DNA of 64,000 nt from Thalassococcus_A lentus (lineage in GTDB: Bacteria; Pseudomonadota; Alphaproteobacteria; Rhodobacterales; Rhodobacteraceae). Position numbers and translations under genes: made by a program. A model generated the notes under the pieces. The model saw only the letters and a program-made list of their open reading frames with translations, was not told the origin of the DNA and did no database searches. Numbering within the stretch: the stretch's first letter is position 1; each line of letters begins with the position of its first letter. This document shows positions 24,389-31,875 of the stretch, piece by piece. Where the stretch lies: positions 105,206-169,205 of the forward strand of contig NZ_JAQIOY010000007.1 in NCBI RefSeq assembly GCF_028023555.1. The letters run 5' to 3'.

Positions 24389-25285
24389 TCAGCGCTTGGC
24401 AAAGGCGCTTTTGGCGCCGGCGCTTTCCTGCGTTTTGAAGATGGACCCGGTATTCGGCGCCGGGGGCAAAGGCATGCGGATCGGGACAGTGTCGATCCGT
24501 GGCTCAAGCACAGGCTCTCCGGTGATCTGCCGATCCTGCATGTCCTCCCAAAAGGCGCGCTGTCCAAGCGAATGAATATAGGACGACGCCCCGAGAATTG
24601 GCCATGCGTCCGATGCCGTGCATTCATAGAACAGGATCAGCCGATTGCGGTCGGACATGTTGGGCGCAGAGCCATGCAGAATGCGCGCATGATGCACGGT
24701 CATGCTGCCTGCCTTGCCCGTCAGTGTCACAGCCTTGTCCATTTCGAACAACGGATCCTCTGGGTCGATGGCCCCCGCGAAATACCCGTTTGCCTGATGG
24801 CTGAGCACAGGCCCTTTGTGCGTTCCGGGAATGACCATCAACGGACCATTGGCTTCGTCCACGTCTTCCAGCATCAGCCCAAACGCCAAAAGGCTGTCAT
24901 TTGTCGCCGGATAAAAGGCCCAGTCCTGATGCCATTCAACCGCACGCCCCCCGCCCGGTGCTTTGGTATTGAGCTTTGAGGTCAGAAGATTGGTGTTGGG
25001 GCCCAGAAGATCGTTCAGAACTTCGGTCATTGGCGAATTGCGAAGCACCTCCCAGAAATAGGGATGTTGTTTGTGCGGCAGCTTTACCCGGGTCAGTCGC
25101 GGAGCATCGGCGCTGTGCCCGGCATCAAGATCGTAGACCTCATTGCTTTCGGTCACGGTGCGAGACGCCTCGATAAAACCGTAGGTCAGCTCTCTGAGCC
25201 TGTTCAACTGGTCCGCGGTTACGGCATCTTCAACCAGAAGATAGCCGTTCTCATCGTAAAACTGCTTCTGATCCTGAGAAAGCAT
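24389..25285 (-). CDS. Phytanoyl-CoA dioxygenase (PhyH)-family Fe(II)/2-oxoglutarate oxygenase
   Basis: 298 aa. The 2-His-1-carboxylate facial triad is visible: HQD in VEWHQDWAF, and the distal His in RILHGSAPNMSDRNR, whose Arg would bind 2-oxoglutarate. The N-terminal FYDENGYLLVEDAVTADQLNRL is typical of PhyH proteins. Third gene of an operon after an IdnO-like SDR and a beta-hydroxyacid dehydrogenase, 4 bp after the latter. Likely hydroxylates or demodifies a small carboxylic substrate. The usual phytanoyl-CoA role is unlikely here. Confidence 0.85.
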   Translation of the reverse strand: MLSQDQKQFYDENGYLLVEDAVTADQLNRLRELTYGFIEASRTVTESNEVYDLDAGHSADAPRLTRVKLPHKQHPYFWEVLRNSPMTEVLNDLLGPNTNLLTSKLNTKAPGGGRAVEWHQDWAFYPATNDSLLAFGLMLEDVDEANGPLMVIPGTHKGPVLSHQANGYFAGAIDPEDPLFEMDKAVTLTGKAGSMTVHHARILHGSAPNMSDRNRLILFYECTASDAWPILGASSYIHSLGQRAFWEDMQDRQITGEPVLEPRIDTVPIRMPLPPAPNTGSIFKTQESAGAKSAFAKR

Positions 25286-25289
25286 GCCG

Positions 25290-26213
25290 CTAGTCCTCCC
25301 CTTCCTCGACCGCCTTGGTCAAATCAATGCCATTCAAGCCAGCGATATGCGCGCCGATGGTCGGAACAAAGTCGCCGCCTTTTCCGGCGGCTTCAGCCTG
25401 GGCAAAATAGTTTCGCACCGCTGCCCCCACAGGGTTCATGACCCCAGCGGCAGTCGCCATACTGGCGACATAACGCACATCCTTAGACGCGTTTTCGATC
25501 GAGAACTTATGCGCCTCAGGATCGCGGCCCAGCGCCGCCGCAAAATAGGTTTCGAAAAAGCCGCAGCCCATGCGGGATGGCCCCATCACCTCATAAACCG
25601 ATTGCGGCGACAGGCCTGATCCGACCGCCATGCTTAGCGCTTCGGAGTATACAGAGGCATAAGACATGGCCATGAAGTTCATGATCAATTTCATCTTGTG
25701 ACCTGCGCCTACCGGGCCAAGGTGGTTGATCGATCCGCTCCAGCATTCCAGAACCGGCCGAACGATTTCGAACGCCTCGGGGCTTGCGCCGACCAAGGCA
25801 TCCAGCGTGCCAGCCTCTGCCTCTTTTGGTGTCCGGCCCAATGGCGCATCAACAAAATGAAGATCCCGCGCCTCAAATTCAGCGGCCAGCGCCATGGTAG
25901 AGGTTGGATCAGCTGTCGTTGTATCGACCACCACCAATCCCGGGCGCGCGCCTGCGAGAATCCCCTGCTCACCGCGCACCGTTGCCTCAACCAAGGGCGA
26001 ATTCGGCAAACACAGATGGATGATGTCACAACGTTCCGCCATCTCGCGAGCGCTGTGCACCTCGGTGGCACCCATTCCCAGCAGGCTCTCGACCGGTGTT
26101 CGGTTGCGGTTCCCCATTATCACAAGCTCATATCCGCCCTTGCGGATATTCTTGGCCATGCCATGCCCCATCAGCCCGACGCCGATAAAGCCCACCACTG
26201 GTTTGTCTGTCAT
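25290..26213 (-). CDS. Beta-hydroxyacid dehydrogenase (3-HIBADH family)
   Basis: 307 aa. Rossmann GFIGVGLMGHGM, substrate loop DAPLGRTPKEAEAG and catalytic Lys in GHKMKLIMNF. Paralogue of the 18348-19241 gene, with the same NRNRTPVE and GILAGARPG blocks. Start ATG 26213 follows AGGAGAGGAATGAC. Lies 12 bp after the IdnO-like SDR gene. Oxidises a 3-hydroxyacid of unknown identity. Confidence 0.85.
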   Translation of the reverse strand: MTDKPVVGFIGVGLMGHGMAKNIRKGGYELVIMGNRNRTPVESLLGMGATEVHSAREMAERCDIIHLCLPNSPLVEATVRGEQGILAGARPGLVVVDTTTADPTSTMALAAEFEARDLHFVDAPLGRTPKEAEAGTLDALVGASPEAFEIVRPVLECWSGSINHLGPVGAGHKMKLIMNFMAMSYASVYSEALSMAVGSGLSPQSVYEVMGPSRMGCGFFETYFAAALGRDPEAHKFSIENASKDVRYVASMATAAGVMNPVGAAVRNYFAQAEAAGKGGDFVPTIGAHIAGLNGIDLTKAVEEGED

Positions 26214-26225
26214 GTCATTCCTCTC

Positions 26226-26984
26226 CTACAGGCTTGCCGTGATCCCGCCGTCCACGAACAGTGTATGACCGTTCACGAAACTCGCAGCATCCGAGGCCAG
26301 AAATACCGCGGCGCCCTGCAATTCCTCGACATTGCCCCAGCGTCCCTGCGGGGTACGCTTTTCAAGCCATTCGCTGAACGCCGAATCCGCAACCAAGGCC
26401 GCATTCAGCGGGGTGTCGAAATAGCCCGGCGCGATGGCATTGCAGTTCAGCCCCAGACGCGCCCAATCGGTGGCCATGCCCTTTGTCAGGTTGCTGACTG
26501 CTCCTTTGGAAGCCGTGTAGGGCGCAATGCCGGGGCGCGCCAGAGCTGTCTGAACAGAGGCTATGTTGACGATCTTTCCGCGCCCGCGCTGGATCATGTG
26601 TTTGGCCACGGCTTGTGCAACATAGAACACCGAATTCACATTCGTCCGCATCAGTCGGTCAAAAGCATCGGTTTCGAAATCTTCCAATGGTCCGCGATGC
26701 TGCATGCCGGCATTGTTGATCAAGATGTCGATCGGGCGCTCAGCCTCGTAGGCATCAACGGCGCTGCGAACCGCGTCAGGATCCGTGACATCAAATACCA
26801 AAGTGTCGACGCCCGCTCCGCTCGAACGCAGATCGGCAGCGGCCGCTTTGAGCGTTTCGGCGTCACGTGCATTCATCACGATGCGTGCACCGGATTCGGC
26901 AAGACCGCGCGCAAGGGCGTTGCCGATCCCCTTGGACGAGCCCGTGATAAGGGCCGTTCGCCCGGTTAGATCGAAATTTGGCAT
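26226..26984 (-). CDS. SDR, gluconate 5-dehydrogenase-like (IdnO/Ga5DH type)
   Basis: 252 aa from ATG 26984; a longer start at 27044 is less likely because it nears site 5. TGSSKGIGNA cofactor motif, NNAGMQHRGPLEDF, SVQTALARPGIAPYTASKGAV around catalytic Tyr/Lys, APGYFDTPLN, and FVNGHTLFVDGGI are hallmarks of gluconate 5-dehydrogenases. Interconverts a hexonate and its 5-keto form, or an analogous sugar acid. First gene of the minus-strand operon with the 3-HIBADH and PhyH genes; site 5 lies 80 bp upstream. Confidence 0.87.
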   Translation of the reverse strand: MPNFDLTGRTALITGSSKGIGNALARGLAESGARIVMNARDAETLKAAAADLRSSGAGVDTLVFDVTDPDAVRSAVDAYEAERPIDILINNAGMQHRGPLEDFETDAFDRLMRTNVNSVFYVAQAVAKHMIQRGRGKIVNIASVQTALARPGIAPYTASKGAVSNLTKGMATDWARLGLNCNAIAPGYFDTPLNAALVADSAFSEWLEKRTPQGRWGNVEELQGAAVFLASDAASFVNGHTLFVDGGITASL

Positions 26985-27060
26985 GATGTTCCCCGTTGTG
27001 GCCGCGCTCAATTCAGGCAATCGCGTGTTTCGCATTGCACCCACGCGGCACGTTGTTCAA

Positions 27061-27076
27061 AAATGGTATACCATTT
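27061..27076. promoter_or_regulatory. Operator palindrome, site 5 (16-bp AAATGGTATACCATTT)
   Basis: The longest perfect palindrome of the set, between the IdnO-like SDR (start 26984, minus) and LysE (start 27165, plus). Probably controls both divergent operons. Confidence 0.8.
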
Positions 27077-27164
27077 GCGGCTCGAATCAAGCTGCCAGAT
27101 GTTGGGAGACAAAACCAATCATGCGAGCGAACAAAAGCATCGCGCACACAGGACGTCGCGATCG

Positions 27165-27761
27165 ATGCTGACCTTTACTCTGGCCGTCTTGCTGCTTTTC
27201 ATAACGCCCGGACCGGGTGTGTTGACGACGGCCGGATTTGGGGCCGCCTATGGTTTCAGGCCCTCGCTCCAATATGTGTTCGGTCTGTTTCTGGGTACCA
27301 ATATGGTCATGCTGGCGGTGATAACCGGATTCGCCGCCGTGATCCTGTCGATCCCGTGGCTGCGCTGGGTTCTGATGGCCGCGTCCATTGCCTACCTGCT
27401 CTATCTTGCCGCTCGCATCGCCTTTGCCGGCGCGCGTGTCGGGTTTATTGCGGCCAAGGCACCGCCCGGCATTCTGGGCGGATTGGCCCTGCAGGCGATC
27501 AACCCCAAGGCCTACGTGGTCAACACATCGCTGATTACCGGGTTCAGCTTTGCCCCTGACAATCTGCCTTTTGAAATTCTGTCAAAGGCGCTGATCATGA
27601 ATGCGATCTGGATTCCGGTGCATCTTGCATGGCTTTACGCGGGCACTGTTCTGCACGAACTGAATCTGAGCGACACAGCCCAGCGTCGCATCAACATGGC
27701 TATGGCCTTGGCAATGTTGTCCGTTGTCGCGCTGGCAACTTTGACCGCCACCCAATCCTGA
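27165..27761 (+). CDS. LysE/RhtB-family exporter
   Basis: 198 aa from ATG 27165. It starts LTFTLAVLLLFITPGPGVLTT, the TPGP motif typical of LysE/RhtB proteins. Six hydrophobic segments; LGGLALQAINPKAYVVN is the conserved second-half motif. Family members export amino acids or small metabolites. First gene of a four-gene operon with XylX-like, KdgK-like and DenD-like enzymes, so it may relieve accumulation of a pathway intermediate. Confidence 0.87.
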   Translation: MLTFTLAVLLLFITPGPGVLTTAGFGAAYGFRPSLQYVFGLFLGTNMVMLAVITGFAAVILSIPWLRWVLMAASIAYLLYLAARIAFAGARVGFIAAKAPPGILGGLALQAINPKAYVVNTSLITGFSFAPDNLPFEILSKALIMNAIWIPVHLAWLYAGTVLHELNLSDTAQRRINMAMALAMLSVVALATLTATQS

Positions 27762-27771
27762 GGAGCCCCGG

Positions 27772-28923
27772 ATGTTGCCGATTTCGAATTCTTTGATGGA
27801 CGCGGCTCTCGCCGGACGGGTCTGGCGTCCGGGTGTTGGTCCTTCGCTAGTGACCCTGCGCGGGAACGATGTGGTGGACATCACCAGCAGCGTGCATCCC
27901 ACCATGCGGGATTTATGCGAAGCGCCCAATCCTGCGCAGATCGTCAGGCAAGCCGAAGGCGAGACAATCGTAACCCTTCAGGATCTGTCCAACGCCAGTC
28001 TGAACGCCAAAGCTCAGGATGATCTGCGCTGGCTGGCGCCTTGCGATTTGCAGGCGATCAAGGCCTGCGGCGTCACCTTTGCAGGCTCCATGGTCGAGCG
28101 CGTGATCGAAGAGCAGGCCGCAGGCGACCCGGCCCGCGCCGAAGCGATCCGTGCCCGTGTCGGCACAATCATCGGAGACAGCCTTTCCGGTTTGACGCCC
28201 GGCTCCAAGGAGGCGGAAAAGGTCAAGGAACTGCTGCAGTCCGAAGGACTCTGGTCACAATATCTGGAAGTCGGGATTGGCCCCTACGCCGAAGTGTTCA
28301 CCAAATCCCAACCCATGTCTGCTGTCGGGTGGGGTGCCGATGTCGGGTTGCACCCGGTATCCGAATGGAACAACCCGGAACCCGAGATCGTGCTGGTTGT
28401 TGGCTCGGATGGGACAATCAAAGGCGCGACCCTCGGCAATGACGTAAACCTGCGCGACATAGAAGGCCGCTCTGCGCTTTTGCTGGGCAAGGCCAAAGAC
28501 AACAACGCATCCTGCGCGCTCGGCCCTCTGATCCGCTTCTTTGACGATGGCTATGGGATAGACGATCTGCGCCGCGCGGAACTGAGCATGTCGGTCACAG
28601 GTGAAGACGGGTTCGAGCTTCAGGGCCATAGCTCGATGACACAAATCAGCCGCGATCCCGAAGATCTGGCCGCCCAGACGATTGGACGCCATCACCAATA
28701 CCCGGATGGGTTCGTTCTGTTTTGCGGAACGATGTTTGCACCGACCAAAGATCGCGACGGACCCGGTCTTGGATTTACGCACCACACCGGGGACGTGGTC
28801 GAAATTTCCGAAGCGGCGCTCGGCAGTCTGCGCAACACTGTTCGCCTGTCCACCGACTGTGCGGAATGGACCTTTGGAACAGCTGCGCTGATGCGAAATC
28901 TAGCTAAACGGGGATTGTTGTAA
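27772..28923 (+). CDS. FAH-family 2-keto-3-deoxy-D-xylonate dehydratase-like (XylX type)
   Basis: 383 aa. The long FAH form resembles Caulobacter XylX: VTFAGSMVERVIEEQA, EGLWSQYLEVGIGP, WNNPEPEIVLVVGSDG, GNDVNLRDIEGRSALLLGKA, KDNNASCALGP, HHQYPDGFVLFCGTMFAP. Predicted reaction: 2-keto-3-deoxypentonate to 2-oxoglutarate semialdehyde in a Weimberg-type route, downstream of the XylD-like dehydratase. An aldehyde dehydrogenase to finish the route is not in the window. ATG 27772 with GAGGAGCCCCGG upstream, 10 bp after the LysE stop. Confidence 0.85.
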   Translation: MLPISNSLMDAALAGRVWRPGVGPSLVTLRGNDVVDITSSVHPTMRDLCEAPNPAQIVRQAEGETIVTLQDLSNASLNAKAQDDLRWLAPCDLQAIKACGVTFAGSMVERVIEEQAAGDPARAEAIRARVGTIIGDSLSGLTPGSKEAEKVKELLQSEGLWSQYLEVGIGPYAEVFTKSQPMSAVGWGADVGLHPVSEWNNPEPEIVLVVGSDGTIKGATLGNDVNLRDIEGRSALLLGKAKDNNASCALGPLIRFFDDGYGIDDLRRAELSMSVTGEDGFELQGHSSMTQISRDPEDLAAQTIGRHHQYPDGFVLFCGTMFAPTKDRDGPGLGFTHHTGDVVEISEAALGSLRNTVRLSTDCAEWTFGTAALMRNLAKRGLL

Positions 28924-29831
28924 TGGGTCGGTTACTTTGTATCGGTGAGTGCATGATCGAAATGGCCCAGATCGGCGCCGGGACCTACAAGCGCGGATTT
29001 GCCGGAGATACCTTCAATACGGCTTGGTATGCCCGGCAGCTTTTGCCCAAAGACTGGAACGTCGGCTATCTGAGCGCTATCGGCGACGATGCAGCATCAC
29101 AGGAGATGCGTGCCTTCATGTCTGGCGAAGGCGTAGAGACCTCCGCGCTTCGGACCGTAGCCGATCGCACTGTCGGCCTCTACATGATCTCTACAAAAGC
29201 AGGCGAACGCAGCTTTTCCTACTGGCGCGGGCAGTCTGCCGCGCGTCTTTTGGCCGAAGATCAAAACTGGCTTGAAACGCAGGTCATGTCCGCCGGTGCA
29301 ATCCATTTTTCAGGCATAACACTGGCCATCCTGTCTCCCGAACACCGCGAAATACTTTGCCAAGCGGTCAGCCGCGCGCGCGACGCCGGGGCGTTGGTAT
29401 CCTTTGACACCAATCTGCGCCCCAAGCTGTGGAAAGACCAAGCCGAAATGAAGTCGGGCATCACCATGGGTGCCAAAGCGGCCTCGCTGGTATTGCCAAG
29501 TTTCGATGAAGACGCGGAACTGTTCGGCGACAAGGACCCGCGCGATACGATCACTCGCTACCAAAGGCTCGGGCCCAAACGGATAGTCGTGAAAAACGGC
29601 GGTGATCCAGTGACCATTGCCGAAGCAGATGGCCAAACGGAAACGGTCGAAGTAAAGCGCGCCTCCGAAATGGTGGACACGACCGCCGCCGGAGACAGCT
29701 TTGCAGCCGGATTGCTTGCGGCCCTTGTTCAAAACGCCCCGTTGGCTGAGGCGACAGCGCGCGCCAGCGCCCTTGCGGCGCAGGTCATTCAAGCGCCCGG
29801 CGCCTTGATCCCTGAAATTTTTCAAAAATAA
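28923..29831 (+). CDS. PfkB-family sugar kinase, 2-keto-3-deoxygluconate kinase-like
   Basis: 302 aa. N-terminal LLCIGECMIEMA and GFAGDTFNTAWYAR are typical of KdgK; the PfkB C-terminal signature is DTTAAGDSFAAGLLAAL with catalytic Asp. TAATG overlap with the XylX-like gene stop. Predicted to phosphorylate a 2-keto-3-deoxy sugar acid at C6 (or C5). No KDPG aldolase is in the window, so either a housekeeping aldolase completes the step or the substrate differs. Confidence 0.87.
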   Translation: MGRLLCIGECMIEMAQIGAGTYKRGFAGDTFNTAWYARQLLPKDWNVGYLSAIGDDAASQEMRAFMSGEGVETSALRTVADRTVGLYMISTKAGERSFSYWRGQSAARLLAEDQNWLETQVMSAGAIHFSGITLAILSPEHREILCQAVSRARDAGALVSFDTNLRPKLWKDQAEMKSGITMGAKAASLVLPSFDEDAELFGDKDPRDTITRYQRLGPKRIVVKNGGDPVTIAEADGQTETVEVKRASEMVDTTAAGDSFAAGLLAALVQNAPLAEATARASALAAQVIQAPGALIPEIFQK

Positions 29832-29856
29832 TAAACCGCAAGCGGGAGGAACAAAC

Positions 29857-30822
29857 ATGAAGGTACTCATCATTGGCGGCGGCGGCGTCGTCGGACAAAA
29901 GCTTGCCCAGCAACTGGCCAGGCGCGGAACACTGCGCGGGGACAATATTTCCGGCCTTGTGCTGGCGGATGTGGTTGATCCGGCCCCGGTTGATGCCCCC
30001 TTTGATGTTGAGACCGTGACCTGCGACATCGCAAACGCGGCATCTGTAGCGCAGATCGTTACCGCCGATGTCGACGTGATCTATTTGCTTGCCGCGATTG
30101 TGTCGGCCCACGCCGAAGAAGACTTCGACGCCGGGTGGCAGATCAACATGATGGGCACGATGAATGTGCTGGAACGCGCCCGTGCGCTCGAAACAAAACC
30201 GGTTGTAGTCTTCACCTCATCCATTGCGGTGTTTGGCGGTGAAGTTCCGGATCCGATCGTGGATCACACCTTGCTGAACCCGCAAACCTCCTATGGCGCG
30301 CAAAAGGCTGTGGGTGAGCTTTTGATCAATGACTATTCGCGCAAGGGCTTTGTTGACGGGCGCGGTTTTCGACTGCCCACGATTTCCGTACGCCCCGGCA
30401 AACCCAACCGCGCGGCCTCAAGCTTCATGTCCTCGATTTTACGCGAACCGCTGAATGGCGAGGAAGCCATTTGTCCGGTAGATGATGACTTCCTCCACTA
30501 CTATCTCAGCCCACGAAAGTGCGTCGAGAACCTGATCAAGGGAGCCGAAATTCCCGAACAGGATCTTGGCATGAACCGCTGCATGATGATGCCAGGTCGG
30601 ATGTGGTCAATTCGTGAACTGGTGGACGCCATGACGGCGGTTGCCGGTCCGGAACCGGCGCGCCTGATCCGTTGGGAGGCGCAGCCCGACATTCAAAAGA
30701 TCGTCAATGGCTGGCGTTTTGATCTGCGGCCGGAAAAGGCTATCAAGCTTGGGCTCGAAGCCGACGACAGCTTTGAGGACAACATTCGCTACTACATCGA
30801 AGACGACAAACCCGGTGCCTGA
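29857..30822 (+). CDS. denD: D-erythronate dehydrogenase-like (DenD), extended SDR
   Basis: 321 aa. Extended SDR with IIGGGGVVGQKLAQQLA, the TSSIAVFGGEVPD segment with catalytic Ser, and YGAQKAVGE with Tyr/Lys. LPTISVRPGKPNRAASSFMSSI and YYLSPRKCVENLIKGAE match the DenD/NAD-dependent epimerase group that oxidises D-erythronate to 2-oxo-tetronate. ATG 29857 follows AAGCGGGAGGAACAAAC. The LtnD-like gene at 3799 could supply the L-threonate counterpart. OtnK/OtnC/OtnI partners are not seen. Confidence 0.8.
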   Translation: MKVLIIGGGGVVGQKLAQQLARRGTLRGDNISGLVLADVVDPAPVDAPFDVETVTCDIANAASVAQIVTADVDVIYLLAAIVSAHAEEDFDAGWQINMMGTMNVLERARALETKPVVVFTSSIAVFGGEVPDPIVDHTLLNPQTSYGAQKAVGELLINDYSRKGFVDGRGFRLPTISVRPGKPNRAASSFMSSILREPLNGEEAICPVDDDFLHYYLSPRKCVENLIKGAEIPEQDLGMNRCMMMPGRMWSIRELVDAMTAVAGPEPARLIRWEAQPDIQKIVNGWRFDLRPEKAIKLGLEADDSFEDNIRYYIEDDKPGA

Positions 30823-30835
30823 CCTTTGGCGCCGG
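30812..30835. terminator. Overlapping hairpin at convergent gene ends
   Basis: CCGGTGCC (30812-30819) pairs with GGCGCCGG (30828-30835), with one G-U pair. It spans the denD stop and the gap before the 3' end of the minus-strand 2-hydroxyacid dehydrogenase. A weak terminator candidate with no U-tract. Confidence 0.35.
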
Positions 30836-30836
30836 C

Positions 30837-31775
30837 TCAGTTAACCGGCGTCAGCAAAGCCTTTCCGGCATGATGTGCCGCGATGTTGTCGCGTTGCAGT
30901 TTGGCCATCGCGGCGCGGGTTTCGACCGTGCCCGATCCCTGATGCGGCTGGATGACAACGTTATCGAGTTTGTAAAAACGGTCATCAATCGCGGGCTCAT
31001 TCAGGAACACATCCAGACCTGCGCCAGCAATCTTTCCGTTTTCCAAGGCATCCAGCAACGCAGCTTCGTCAACGGTGCTCCCGCGTGAGATATTCACAAC
31101 GACGCCGCGCGGGCCCAATGCTTCGATCACCTCGGCAGAGACAAAATTTTCGGTGTCCTTGCCACCCACCAGAGCGATGACCAGAAAATCGACCGCGCGC
31201 GCCAGCGAAACAGGATCGCCATGATACTGCCAGCCCGGCGTGGTTTTTTCGCTTCGGGCGAAATAGTGAATATCCATTTTGAATGCCGCGAGCCGATCTG
31301 CGATTTCGCGCCCGATACGGCCCAATCCGACGATACCGACAGTGCCGCCGCTGGCTTTGCGGTTAAGCCTGTATTCTCCCTTGGATTTCCAGTTGCCGGA
31401 CCGCGCCCAGGCGCTGGCCTGCTCCATTTCCCGGCACTGCATCAGCAGCATTGCAACCGCCAGATCTGCCACATCGTCATTCAAGACATCCGGTGTATTG
31501 GTCACCTTGATCGATCGGGCTGCGGCTGCATGCACGTCAATGGCGTCATACCCGACACCAAAATTGGCCACGATCCCAACGTTCGGCAAAAGATCCATCT
31601 GCGCAGCCCCAAAGGCATGGTGCCCCTTGTAGGCAACCGCAGTAGCCGCCGCGCGCTGATCGTCGGTCAGTCCTGCCAGTTCATCAGGCTTGGCGAGAAA
31701 GACAGGCGAAAATTCGTCCGAAAGCGCAGCACGTTCTGCATCGTTGAATGGGCCGATGGCCAATGTCTTGCTCAT
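30837..31775 (-). CDS. D-2-hydroxyacid dehydrogenase (glyoxylate/hydroxypyruvate reductase type)
   Basis: 312 aa. NAD(P) site GIVGLGRIGREIADRL, catalytic Arg in VVNISRGSTVDEAALL, Glu in the GLDVFLNEP segment and His in IQPHQGSGT. Reduces a short 2-oxoacid such as glyoxylate or hydroxypyruvate, or oxidises a tetronate or glycerate. Stands alone on the minus strand; site 6 lies 33 bp upstream of its ATG at 31775. Confidence 0.87.
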   Translation of the reverse strand: MSKTLAIGPFNDAERAALSDEFSPVFLAKPDELAGLTDDQRAAATAVAYKGHHAFGAAQMDLLPNVGIVANFGVGYDAIDVHAAAARSIKVTNTPDVLNDDVADLAVAMLLMQCREMEQASAWARSGNWKSKGEYRLNRKASGGTVGIVGLGRIGREIADRLAAFKMDIHYFARSEKTTPGWQYHGDPVSLARAVDFLVIALVGGKDTENFVSAEVIEALGPRGVVVNISRGSTVDEAALLDALENGKIAGAGLDVFLNEPAIDDRFYKLDNVVIQPHQGSGTVETRAAMAKLQRDNIAAHHAGKALLTPVN

Positions 31776-31806
31776 GATTTTGAATCCCCCGCGCCTGGCG
31801 CATTTT

Positions 31807-31818
31807 TTGGTATACCAT
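31807..31818. promoter_or_regulatory. Operator palindrome TGGTATACCA, site 6
   Basis: Perfect 10-bp core at 31808-31817 in a T-rich stretch. It lies between the 2-hydroxyacid dehydrogenase (start 31775, minus) and the aminotransferase (start 31876, plus). Confidence 0.75.
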
Positions 31819-31875
31819 TTTCGAGGATGCTCTGGCAGGTTGTGGCTGTCAACAACGCCGGGAGCCGCAAATCAG

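Noticed and set aside
25698..26969. 423-aa plus-strand open frame
   Set aside because: Antisense to the 3-HIBADH and SDR genes; no recognisable protein pattern.
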